From assembly GCA_029261535.1 (NCBI GenBank), contig JAJDBF010000070.1, positions 124,001 through 188,000 of the forward strand: 64,000 nt of DNA, given 5' to 3'. This document shows positions 1 through 7,807 of the stretch, one piece after another. Under the pieces are notes generated by a model. It was given only the letters and a program-made list of their open reading frames with translations, was not told where the DNA came from and searched no databases. Each line of letters opens with the position of its first letter. Positions within the stretch are counted from its first letter, which is position 1. The position numbers and the translations under genes were made by a program. Origin of the DNA: Nitrospinaceae bacterium. GTDB taxonomy: Bacteria > Nitrospinota > Nitrospinia > Nitrospinales > Nitrospinaceae.

Positions 1-1301
1 AGAATAAAAGCAAAATTGCTCGGCAGGATCACCGTCATCGCCGCCACCAGCGGGCTGATCCCGTAATCACCGCACAGCGACAACACCGGCGGCAGGAGCA
101 CCGCGATCACCGCTGAATTGTTCATCACCGTGGTGAACACGGCGGAGAGCACCGCCACCGTGAGCAGAAACATCACCGGCATCTCGACGACCCCGGAGAA
201 TACCTGTTTGGCGAGCCACAGCGCGGCACCGGTATCGGCCATCACTTCGCCGAGGCAGATCGCGCCACCGTACATTAATATGACCGCCCAGTTGACGTGT
301 TCCTGCACCTTCTCCCAGGTGATCAGGCGGAACACGAACAGTGCCACAATCGCGATGATCGCAATGTTGGCGATGCCGTAATCTTCGCCGAAGACAAACC
401 AGAAGAACAGCGTGACGACCATCACCGCGCCAACGCCCATTTCGTGAAAACTGATTTTACCCAGTGCTTCTCTTTTCTTATGTAACTCCTTGAGCGCGGG
501 AGAAACATCAGATATCTCCGGCTTGAACAAAGTCGTCAGCACCAGCCAACCCGCAGGTAGCATGATGACCAGCAACGGAAACGACAGTGCCGAATATTCC
601 CAGACCCCAAGCGTGCTCGTATTATTTGTACTCTTCTCTAAAATCTCGACCGCCAGCGGCACACGCCCGCCACCCAGCACCGTCGCCGCGCCGCCGATGA
701 TGCACCCCCACGCCATGGCGAAATACAATCCTTTGGCGAACACCGACTTGCCCGGAATGAGATTGAGCGTCCGCACGATTTCCGCAACGATGGGAAACAG
801 CATCGCCGCCACGGCGTGCTCCGACATGAAACAGGAACTGACAGCACCGAACAAGTAGATCGAACCCCACAACCTGCGTGGACTCTGCCCGAAATTTTCC
901 ATGACCCACATCGACAGCCGCACACTCAGGCCACAGGCGATCATCGCCCCCGACAAAATAAACGCGCCGAGGATGAAGAACACGGCTTTGTTGCCGAAAA
1001 ACTGGTACACCTGCGACGATTCCATGATGCCGAGAAGCGGCACCATGCCGATGGCAAGCAAACTGGTGGCGGACAACGGGATCAGGTTGGTCGACCACAA
1101 CGTGACACAAAGCCCGAACAGGCACAGGACTTTATAAGCCTCAGGTGTCAGATCCGCCGGGCCATCCAAACCGAGCGCGATGAAAAAGCACAGAAAAACC
1201 ACCGACAGGAATATCCCGCGGCGCATGCGGTCGAGCACCACGATCCACATGGGGCGGCGGTCGATGACGATCTTCGGAATGTCAGGTGGCTGTTTGATCA
1301 T
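1..1301 (-). CDS. SLC13/DASS-family anion:sodium symporter-like permease (3' end off window)
   Basis: The minus strand is open from an ATG at 1301 to the window edge, giving about 433 residues without a stop, so the C-terminus is missing. The translation is strongly hydrophobic with repeated membrane segments. It shows the family pattern TNLIPLSATSLLAIGMVPL near residue 70 and a second-half motif MNNSAVIAVLLP near residue 385. DASS carriers import sulfate, di- or tricarboxylates with sodium across the inner membrane. In the first half the usual Ser-Asn-Thr signature before AAM.LP is replaced by SEH (MSEHAVAAMLFPIV), so substrate and coupling ion cannot be predicted. A weak purine-rich stretch precedes the ATG and the start is not certain. 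Family assignment is firm, specificity is unknown. Confidence 0.85.
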   Translation of the reverse strand, partial: MIKQPPDIPKIVIDRRPMWIVVLDRMRRGIFLSVVFLCFFIALGLDGPADLTPEAYKVLCLFGLCVTLWSTNLIPLSATSLLAIGMVPLLGIMESSQVYQFFGNKAVFFILGAFILSGAMIACGLSVRLSMWVMENFGQSPRRLWGSIYLFGAVSSCFMSEHAVAAMLFPIVAEIVRTLNLIPGKSVFAKGLYFAMAWGCIIGGAATVLGGGRVPLAVEILEKSTNNTSTLGVWEYSALSFPLLVIMLPAGWLVLTTLFKPEISDVSPALKELHKKREALGKISFHEMGVGAVMVVTLFFWFVFGEDYGIANIAIIAIVALFVFRLITWEKVQEHVNWAVILMYGGAICLGEVMADTGAALWLAKQVFSGVVEMPVMFLLTVAVLSAVFTTVMNNSAVIAVLLPPVLSLCGDYGISPLVAAMTVILPSNFAFI

Positions 1302-1751
1302 GCCCCGAATAATAGCAGATGGCGAGTGCTCCGCGCACGGCGAACGTAAAATAAAAATGCTTTTCCTGCGCTCTGGTATTCCCCCTTCTCCGAAGGGGGA
1401 GGCGAAGGGCTGGCGCACAGCCAGCAAAGAGCAGGGGGATTGAACAACTTCGCCTACATCACAAAATTTCAGGACCAGGAAAAAACTCATCGAAGAAAAA
1501 CAAAAGGAAGAAGCCCCCCAGCCCCTTTCGGAGAAGGGGGAGGTGCCCACCGGACCTTGCGGGTGCTGGCGCACGGCTAACGTAAAATCAAAAACTTTGC
1601 CATACGCTCAATACGCAATACGGGTCAGCCCGTCAGCCTCCACGCAAGTGGGTCCTCCGTGGACGGCGAACACGAAAACATATTGCCATGCGCTTAGAAA
1701 ATTATGCCGCTCGGAAAATGTGAGCCCGTTAGCCCCCACGCAAGTGGGTGG
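1302..1751. repeat. Gene-free 450 bp with degenerate inverted and direct repeats
   Basis: No convincing gene is seen. Hairpin-forming C/G blocks occur at 1381-1399 (CCCCCTTC/GAAGGGGG) and near 1517-1541 (CCCCTTT/AAGGGGG). A 'gcacggcNaacgtaaaat' unit appears near 1336 and 1569, with a weaker version near 1659. A 'ccacgcaagtggg' hairpin unit occurs near 1639 and 1736, the second copy running up to the stop of the radical SAM gene. The stretch looks like decayed dispersed repeats that could also end transcription of the radical SAM gene. Confidence 0.5.
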
Positions 1752-2765
1752 TCAGGAGTTAACGGGTTCTGGTGTGGGGGTCTTCGCTGACGGCAGGTCT
1801 ACCATGTCAACCGTCCACAGATCGCATTTGCCGCAGGTGTCGCGATAGTTTTCGCGAAAGTGGTTGTAGTCGGTATTGTTCCAGATAGCGTCGAGATCGC
1901 CAGTGAGGGCACTGCCGATTTTTTTCTCCGGCAAGAGGCAACAGGGAGTGACGTTACCCTCGCGGGTGACGTAGGTGTAGTCGAAGGTCTTGAGGCAATA
2001 ACGCCCGGAGCGGTGCAATTTCTTGCGGAGCAGGCGGTAGAAGAACCGGACGATGCCGAGCGAGACTCCATATTGTAGCCAGTCCAGTTGAATGCCGTGC
2101 TTGCGTGCAACGCGGTCGGCCTGTTCAAATATGCGCTCTTCTTCCAACGGACCGGGCCGCGTCAGCGAAGCATCGTATTTGCGATCCACCCGGCCAACAT
2201 TGATCGCGTCGTATCCATGCCTTGCCCCGTATTCGATGACCGCACACAAAGCGTCGCCGCCATCGCCGTGCAGGGTGGCCTGCAGGCGCAACCAGGGTTT
2301 TTGCTGACGACGAAGAGTTGGTATCCGTTCAATATTTTTGAGGGCCTTGTGGCTGGAATGACCGGAATCGACTTCGCCTTCCAGGCTGTCGATGCTGAAG
2401 GTCAACCCGTCGAGTCCGGAATCGATAATAGCCTCTGCTATTTCCGGCTTGCTGAACAGGCCGTTGGAGGTGACCCGCACCGTATGCCCGCGCTCCTTGC
2501 AATAGCGGATCATCTCGAAAACCTGCGGATGCAGAAACGGTTCGCCCCAACCAGTGAGGGTGATGTCCTCATCACCGTGCAATTTGTCGACCACCTGCTG
2601 AAAGACATCCCATTCCATGTGCTCCAGCTCGATGTCCATCACCTCGCGTGGGCACATCGGACAGTCGAGATTGCACCGGTTGGTGACCTCAAGCTGGACC
2701 TGCCGGGGCCGTCCGGGAATCCGGTAGGTCAGGCGATTGAATGTGTCGAGGAGCAATCCGAGCAT
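1752..2765 (-). CDS. Radical SAM protein with SPASM-like C-terminal cysteine domain
   Basis: 337 residues. The radical SAM cluster motif CNLDCPMC (CX3CX2C) lies near residues 31-38, followed by the SAM-contact region TGWGEPFLHP near residue 70. The C-terminal quarter carries further cysteines (CLKTF..., PCCLLPE, CGKCDLW), as in SPASM/Twitch domains that bind auxiliary Fe-S clusters. Such enzymes modify peptides, sugars or lipids by radical chemistry in the cytoplasm. No peptide substrate gene is evident beside it, so the substrate is unknown. It stands alone on the minus strand, divergent from leuC. The family call is secure and the function open. Confidence 0.88.
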   Translation of the reverse strand: MLGLLLDTFNRLTYRIPGRPRQVQLEVTNRCNLDCPMCPREVMDIELEHMEWDVFQQVVDKLHGDEDITLTGWGEPFLHPQVFEMIRYCKERGHTVRVTSNGLFSKPEIAEAIIDSGLDGLTFSIDSLEGEVDSGHSSHKALKNIERIPTLRRQQKPWLRLQATLHGDGGDALCAVIEYGARHGYDAINVGRVDRKYDASLTRPGPLEEERIFEQADRVARKHGIQLDWLQYGVSLGIVRFFYRLLRKKLHRSGRYCLKTFDYTYVTREGNVTPCCLLPEKKIGSALTGDLDAIWNNTDYNHFRENYRDTCGKCDLWTVDMVDLPSAKTPTPEPVNS

Positions 2766-2821
2766 AGTTAGTTCAGCAACAAGTTATTTGAGCAAAAACG
2801 TAAAAAACGTATTGGCCACGA

Positions 2822-2841
2822 GCCTCGGGTTTTTCCGAGGC
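2822..2841. other. Small perfect hairpin between radical SAM gene and leuC
   Basis: GCCTCGG and CCGAGGC flank a six-base loop in the divergent region. There is no T-run in the leuC direction, so attenuation is not supported. It may be a repeat remnant or a transcript-end signal. Confidence 0.3.
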
Positions 2842-3031
2842 GAGTTGCCTGACAGGTGATTCGGCACCACAGAGGTTACATGAAAATATTTTAACGCTCC
2901 AGGCCTTTAAAATCATGGTTTTTATTCCGGCCAGGGGGTTAAAATGGTATCTTATTGCAATATCCCGCTAAATTGATAGATCGGCATAATTCTGGTGAAA
3001 CTCAACTGATTTCATACGATAGGAAATTCCC

Positions 3032-4339
3032 ATGGCAATGACTATTACTGAAAAAATCCTGGCGGCGCACGCTGGTAAAACCTCTGCCCAGCCGGGCGAC
3101 AATATCTGGGTGGACGTCGATGTGCTCATGACGCACGATGTCTGCGGCCCCGGCGCGATTGCGATATTCAAAAAGCACTTCGGACAAAACGCAAAAGTCT
3201 GGGACCCGGAAAAGCTGGTCATCATCCCGGATCACTATATTTTCACCGAAGACCCGCACGCTCTGCGCAATGTCGATATCCTGCGCGACTTCGTCAAGGA
3301 ACAGAACCTGCCCTATTACTACGATCCGGGCACCGACGATTATAAAGGTGTCTGTCACGTTGCGTTGGCGCAGGAAGGCCACAACCGGCCGGGCGAGGTG
3401 TTGTTCGGTACCGATTCGCACACCTGCACCTCCGGCGCGTTCGGCATGTTCTCGACCGGCATCGGCAATACAGACGCCGCGTTCATCATGGGCACCGGCA
3501 AACTGTGGGTGAAGGTTCCGGAAACGATGCGCTTTGAATTTCACGGCACCTTCCCACCGTACATCATGGCGAAAGATATTCTTCTGCAAGTTATCGGCGA
3601 CATCGGCTGTGACGGCGCGACCTATCGCACCATGGAATGGGCCGGTGACGCGGTCATGCAGTTTTCCATGGAAGAGCGCATGACCTTGTGCAACATGGCG
3701 ATCGAAGCTGGTGGTAAAAATTCGGTGATCGAAGCCGACAGTGTGACCGAAAAATACGTCCGTGAACGCTCAGACAAATCGTATTCAATAGAACACTCCG
3801 ATGCCGATGCGAAATATATCTTTCGCAAAAGTTACGATGCCGCCGCCATGGAACCGGTGGTGGCCAAGCCACATTCGCCGGACAACAAGGCTCTGGCGCG
3901 CGAATGCTCCGACGTCAAGCTCGATCGCTCGTACATAGGCTCCTGCACCGGCGGCAAGTTGACGGATTTCCTCGCCGCGGCAGAAATCCTCAATGGTCAG
4001 AAGGTCAAGATCGAAACCTATATCGTACCGGCAACGCGCGAAGTCGAGCACGGCATCCGCGAAACCAAAATTGATGGCAAAACCTTGCAGACAATTTTCG
4101 AAGAAGCCGGGTGTCACATTGGCGAACCGTCATGTGCGGCCTGCCTCGGCGGCCCGAAAGACACGTTCGGTCGCACCCACGGGACGGAAGTGGTGGTCTC
4201 GACCACCAACCGCAACTTTCCGGGGCGCATGGGCTCAAAGCAATCCGCCGTGTACCTGGCATCGCCTTACACCGCGGCGGCCTCGGCCCTCACGGGTCAC
4301 ATCACCGACCCGCGCGAGGTCATGCCAGCAAAAGTATGA
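3032..4339 (+). CDS. leuC: 3-isopropylmalate dehydratase large subunit
   Basis: 435 residues, the length of the short aconitase-superfamily LeuC/HacA type. With LeuD it isomerises 2- to 3-isopropylmalate in leucine synthesis. GTDSHTCTSG at 127-135 and the three probable 4Fe-4S ligands Cys305 (SYIGSCTGGK), Cys368 and Cys371 (SCAACLGG) are all present. The start ATG at 3032 follows an AGGAA sequence at about 3021. A second in-frame ATG six bases later is less well spaced. leuD follows 53 bp downstream, so the two form an operon. Short LeuC-type proteins can also act on homoaconitate or citramalate-derived substrates, which cannot be excluded. Confidence 0.95.
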   Translation: MAMTITEKILAAHAGKTSAQPGDNIWVDVDVLMTHDVCGPGAIAIFKKHFGQNAKVWDPEKLVIIPDHYIFTEDPHALRNVDILRDFVKEQNLPYYYDPGTDDYKGVCHVALAQEGHNRPGEVLFGTDSHTCTSGAFGMFSTGIGNTDAAFIMGTGKLWVKVPETMRFEFHGTFPPYIMAKDILLQVIGDIGCDGATYRTMEWAGDAVMQFSMEERMTLCNMAIEAGGKNSVIEADSVTEKYVRERSDKSYSIEHSDADAKYIFRKSYDAAAMEPVVAKPHSPDNKALARECSDVKLDRSYIGSCTGGKLTDFLAAAEILNGQKVKIETYIVPATREVEHGIRETKIDGKTLQTIFEEAGCHIGEPSCAACLGGPKDTFGRTHGTEVVVSTTNRNFPGRMGSKQSAVYLASPYTAAASALTGHITDPREVMPAKV

Positions 4340-4392
4340 ACACACCAATTCAACCGCAGGTTTTCAGCGGCGGTTCAAGGGAGTTTAAATAA

Positions 4393-4956
4393 ATGAAAGA
4401 AAAGTTTGAAGGCCGGGCTTATGTGCTCGGCAACAACGTCGACACCGATCAGATCATCCCGGCGGCTCATCTGGTCTACAGCCTGAGTGATCCGGAAGAG
4501 CGCAAAAAATACGGCGAGTACGCGCTCTCCGGCGTACCGGCAGAGGGCGCGGGACTGCCCAAAGGCAACACGCCTTTCATTGAAGAAGGCAAATGGCAGT
4601 CCGAATACAGCGTCATCATTGGGGGTAAAAATTTCGGCTGTGGCTCCTCGCGCGAGCACGCTCCGGCCTGTATGGAAATCGCCGGGGTGCAGGCCGTGAT
4701 CGCTGAATCCTACGCCCGCATTTTCTACCGCAACTCGGTGGACGGCGGATTTTTTATTCCGTTTGAAAGCGAAAAACTTTTGACAGAAGAGATCAACACC
4801 GGTGACGAGCTGGCTATCGACCTGAAGGCAAATACCTTGACCAATCGCACACAAAACAAGACTTACTCTCTCAAGCCTCTGGGTGACGTGAAAGATATCA
4901 TCGAAGCGGGTAATATTTTTGAATACGCCAAAAAGACCGGCCTGATCCCGGCCTGA
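4393..4956 (+). CDS. leuD: 3-isopropylmalate dehydratase small subunit
   Basis: 187 residues, the swivelling domain partner of LeuC. The family motifs NNVDTDQIIPA at 14-24 and NFGCGSSREHAP at 80-91 are intact, so the subunit is expected to complete the isomerase active site. A GGGAG ribosome-binding site sits about 10 bases before the ATG. The gene lies 53 bp after leuC on the same strand and is evidently co-transcribed. No leuB or leuA is in the window. Downstream, a short dispersed repeat begins about 85 bp after the stop. Confidence 0.95.
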   Translation: MKEKFEGRAYVLGNNVDTDQIIPAAHLVYSLSDPEERKKYGEYALSGVPAEGAGLPKGNTPFIEEGKWQSEYSVIIGGKNFGCGSSREHAPACMEIAGVQAVIAESYARIFYRNSVDGGFFIPFESEKLLTEEINTGDELAIDLKANTLTNRTQNKTYSLKPLGDVKDIIEAGNIFEYAKKTGLIPA

Positions 4957-5042
4957 ACGAGACCTTTGCGTAAATGTTTTTAAATGAAAGCAAATAGGGA
5001 AGCCTCACTTCGAGAACCTCTGTGTGACACATAAAATCAAAG

Positions 5043-5088
5043 AACTGTCATTCTGAGCGAAGTGAAGAATCTCGCCTTTGCTTTTGGT
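5043..5088. repeat. Dispersed 'ttctgagcgaagtgaagaat' repeat copy
   Basis: This is the inverse orientation of units seen near 7430, 58535, 58780 and 58840 (core: gagattcttcgcttcgctca gaatgac, written in two blocks). It lies between leuD and the FGE-fold gene. An apparent upstream GTG start for the latter at 5062 falls within it. Confidence 0.75.
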
Positions 5089-5130
5089 TTTTTGGTTGCC
5101 CAAAGGTCTCAGCCTGAACCGACTCCACTT

Positions 5131-6150
5131 ATGGCAGAATTTTTTCATAACATCACCCTGCAAGATATTCTCCTTGGCGTGTTCGGGATTTTATTTGGCA
5201 TACCCCTGCTGGTCTTTGGCGTCATGCTTCTGCTTTATCAAGCGGGACTGATCAAACCACCGGCAAAAAAACCGGAGCCCACTCTGTCGATCACAACATC
5301 TGATAATTCTTCATCCACCGTATTCAAACAATTCTGGATACAGGGATTGTTGCTCGTTCTACTCAGCCTCATGCTGGTGTTCGGATTGCGTGGCCTCTCC
5401 AGCGCCATAACGAATCCCAATGGCATGGTGTTGATCCCGGCGGGCACGTTCATCATGGGGTCCTCCGATGAAGAAATCATGTGGGCGGCAGAAACTTTTT
5501 ATTCGGAGTCGCTCGATTTTTACCGTGACGAAACACCAGCGCATCCGGTCACACTCGATGCTTTTTTCATCGACAAAACCGAGGTAACGGTAGGCAACTT
5601 TAAGGATTACATGGCAGAAACCGGGCAAGACCCGCCGCGATATTTCGATAGCGAAAAATTCAAGGCCACCAGCCAACCGGTGGTCGGGGTCACCTGGAAA
5701 CAAGCCGATCAATTTTGCGCGTGGGCAGGCAAACGTTTGCCGACCGAAGCGGAATGGGAAAAAGCCGCACGGGGAACGGACACACGCATGTACCCCTGGG
5801 GCAAAAAACCGGAAGAGAAACTCGGTAACTTCCGCGGGAAAAGTGACGGCTTCCGCTACGTCGCGCCGGTCGGGTCGTTTCCTGAAAGCAAAAGTCCTTA
5901 CGGTGTGCTGGACCTCGCCGGTAACGTCTGGGAATGGACAGATTCCTGGTACGGCCCGCATCCGGGTAATACGGTGAAAAGCGATTTATACGGCGAACGT
6001 TTCAAAGTAATGAAAGGCGGGTCCTGGTTTTCCAATCTCGATCTGGCGCGCATCACCGTTCGGGGCAAAGCCCTGCCCAATCAGAAAATGAACTACATCG
6101 GGTTCCGCTGTGCCCGGTCTGCATCCGTGAAAACCGGCGCACTAAACTAA
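5131..6150 (+). CDS. Membrane-anchored FGE/SUMF1-fold protein lacking active-site cysteines
   Basis: 339 residues from the ATG at 5131. The frame stays open upstream to a GTG at 5062, but those codons lie inside a dispersed repeat, so the later ATG is preferred. Two membrane helices (about 10-35 and 70-95) precede a formylglycine-generating-enzyme fold: NGMVLIPAGTFIMGS, DKTEVTVGNF, RLPTEAEWEKAARG, LAGNVWEWTD and the C-terminal GFRCAR. True FGE enzymes carry two cysteines just after the GGSW segment. Here GGSWFSNLDLAR has none, so sulfatase activation is unlikely. Related FGE-like proteins bind ligands or act in diverse modifications. Function unknown. Confidence 0.85.
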   Translation: MAEFFHNITLQDILLGVFGILFGIPLLVFGVMLLLYQAGLIKPPAKKPEPTLSITTSDNSSSTVFKQFWIQGLLLVLLSLMLVFGLRGLSSAITNPNGMVLIPAGTFIMGSSDEEIMWAAETFYSESLDFYRDETPAHPVTLDAFFIDKTEVTVGNFKDYMAETGQDPPRYFDSEKFKATSQPVVGVTWKQADQFCAWAGKRLPTEAEWEKAARGTDTRMYPWGKKPEEKLGNFRGKSDGFRYVAPVGSFPESKSPYGVLDLAGNVWEWTDSWYGPHPGNTVKSDLYGERFKVMKGGSWFSNLDLARITVRGKALPNQKMNYIGFRCARSASVKTGALN

Positions 6151-6206
6151 TTCACGAAGACAATTAAAATACAACACGAACACACTGAAACATTTGGAGT
6201 AATGAA

Positions 6207-7079
6207 ATGAATTGTAAAATTACGTTGGGCATTGGAGTGATCGCATTACTGTTTTCCGGGCAACCGGCTTTCGCCAATGATGGCAATCCGCATAACCCAC
6301 ACGGCGGGGGAGACAACCCTCATGCTACGAGTCCACACAATCCACATGGTGGCAATCCGCACAACCCGCACGCCAAAGGCGGGCATCCCGGTGGCAAGCC
6401 GGGTAAGGGCGGCGGACATCATTACTCGCGCCGGAGCGGCCCACCGAAAGATATTCCTGCCCATGTAAAATCGCGCACCAGTGAAGACGGGCACGGACTC
6501 AACCTCAACAATTCGCAGATTGGCTTGAAGGGTGCCGAGGTGCTGGCAGGCTCACCGGAGCTAGCGCAAGTACGGAGCCTCGCGCTCAAGACCAACAAGA
6601 TCGGCGATGCGGGTTTAAAACTGCTATGCGATTCTAAAAATTTTCGCCATGTAAAAAAGTTGTCGTTGTGGGACAACCAGATCACTGGGCAGGGTGTTGA
6701 CATGATTCTCGCTTCGGAAAATTTCAACAACCTGACGGAACTCAACCTGATGAAAAACCAGGTCGGTGATGCAGGAGCCACGGCACTTGCCAAATCCAGC
6801 AAACTGGCGAACGTCACTTTTCTCGATCTGAGTCAGGTCGGGTTGACTTCTGCCGGTGCCAAAGCTCTGGCGGCTTCACCGCATCTTGCCAACGTCAAAC
6901 GGCTGGACCTGTATAAAAATAATATCGGGCCGGAAGGTATCAAGGCGTTATTGCAATCGCCTAATCTTAAAAATGTGGAACACCTCGACCTGACCCTCAA
7001 CTCGGTGACCTTTGAACAGTCGCAGGAACTGATAAAACAGGCCAAACTGCCTAACCTGAAAATGTTGAATTTGAACTAA
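6207..7079 (+). CDS. Exported leucine-rich-repeat (RI-type) protein with His/Asn/Pro-rich linker
   Basis: 290 residues. A signal peptide ends near FANDG (residue 25). A low-complexity segment of repeated Asn-Pro-His units (NPHNPHGGG, NPHATSPHNPHGG, NPHAK) follows, then a Gly/Lys/His stretch to about residue 77. From about 90 to the end there are six or seven leucine-rich repeats of the ribonuclease-inhibitor kind (LxLxxNxIGDAGxxxLxxS). The protein is expected in the periplasm or on the surface. The His-rich linker could bind metal, which is inference only. It starts 56 bp after the FGE-fold gene and may share its transcript. A strong hairpin lies 130 bp downstream. Confidence 0.85.
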   Translation: MNCKITLGIGVIALLFSGQPAFANDGNPHNPHGGGDNPHATSPHNPHGGNPHNPHAKGGHPGGKPGKGGGHHYSRRSGPPKDIPAHVKSRTSEDGHGLNLNNSQIGLKGAEVLAGSPELAQVRSLALKTNKIGDAGLKLLCDSKNFRHVKKLSLWDNQITGQGVDMILASENFNNLTELNLMKNQVGDAGATALAKSSKLANVTFLDLSQVGLTSAGAKALAASPHLANVKRLDLYKNNIGPEGIKALLQSPNLKNVEHLDLTLNSVTFEQSQELIKQAKLPNLKMLNLN

Positions 7080-7208
7080 CCACCACCTCGCACTCCTAGC
7101 GCGAGGGCTAAATGGCTGAACCTGTACTGCGCGGTCAACATTTCCTGAGCGCATCGCAAAGTGCTTTCTGTCGCCCGTGCGGCGAGCACCTGTCTGCATT
7201 AAAAAAAT

Positions 7209-7247
7209 AAAAGGGGTTGCAGGCGGGTGGAGCCTGCAATCCCTTTT
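7209..7247. terminator. Long hairpin, probable bidirectional terminator
   Basis: A 16-bp stem (AAAAGGGGTTGCAGGC pairing with GCCTGCAATCCCTTTT, one wobble) with a seven-base loop, flanked by A and T tracts. It lies downstream of the leucine-rich-repeat gene. Confidence 0.7.
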
Positions 7248-7379
7248 CAGCAAGAGTCCGACGCGTCAGGAAAAACCTTCTACGCCCAACGCCTGCCTTT
7301 CATTTTATTAATTCTCTAAAACTAATTTCGAATTTCATTGTCTAGCAGATTGCTGAAAATCATTTCTGGACACGGTCCT

Positions 7380-7565
7380 CTCACAGGGTTTGAAGGAAAG
7401 CTTTGCATAACCCCAAAATCAAAATCCAAGGCGAGATTCTTCGCTTCGCTCAGAATGACAGTCCGGTGATTTTATTTGTTACCCTGAGCCTAGAGCCTGT
7501 CGAAAGGAAGTGTGAACACAGCCCTTATTATCAAGGTCATACTTCGACAAGCTCAGCATGACAAT
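7380..7565. repeat. Composite dispersed repeat (gagattcttcgcttcgctc family)
   Basis: It contains 'agctttgcataac', 'aaggcgagattcttcgcttc' plus 'gctcagaatgac', and 'acttcgacaagctcagcatg' modules in the same order as the block at 58483-58912. No coding potential was seen. The surrounding 7080-7807 stretch holds otherwise only hairpins and a 93-bp element. Confidence 0.7.
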
Positions 7566-7651
7566 TTGGAATTCCTTGTGTTTTTGACTTTTTTAGCTAC
7601 CTGCCCGTCTGTCCTTGTTTTTCAAAAAACTCAGCTTGATACATCAGAAAA

Positions 7652-7686
7652 AAAAGAGCTGTGGAAGGTCACTCCACAGCTCTTTT
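7652..7686 (-). terminator. Rho-independent terminator of the HtrA gene
   Basis: A perfect 14-bp stem (AAAAGAGCTGTGGA / TCCACAGCTCTTTT) with a seven-base loop. Reading on the minus strand it is followed by a run of T. It sits about 120 bp beyond the htrA-like stop, separated from it by a 93-bp repeat element. Confidence 0.75.
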
Positions 7687-7691
7687 AATGA

Positions 7692-7784
7692 GACCTCTAA
7701 TAGCTCGATACTTTCTGTTCCGGCAACTCGCAGACCCTTTGGAACCAGGATCTGCTCGCGGCCAAATGCGCTTTTTAGAGGTGC
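7692..7784. repeat. 93-bp MITE-like element, copy A
   Basis: Ends are imperfect inverted repeats (gacctctaa ... ttagaggtgc). The interior (tccggcaactcg, ccctttNgaacca, ctcgNggcca) matches the 93-bp copy at 50058-50150 along its whole length. It lies between the HtrA stop codon and its terminator. Confidence 0.7.
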
Positions 7785-7807
7785 CCTAAGGATCAAGTGA
7801 CAGGAGT

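Noticed and set aside
622..1125. Minus-strand 167-codon ORF and plus-strand ORFs over 118-1443
   Set aside because: They are other frames of the SLC13-type permease gene. Their translations are Arg/His-rich and lack membrane segments.
1302..1751. CRISPR array
   Set aside because: The repeats here are degenerate, differ in unit and spacing, and lack unique spacers of constant length. No array was found in the window despite cas8e.
7615..7800. 61-codon plus-strand ORF
   Set aside because: It spans the htrA terminator hairpin and the 93-bp repeat, so it is not a credible gene.
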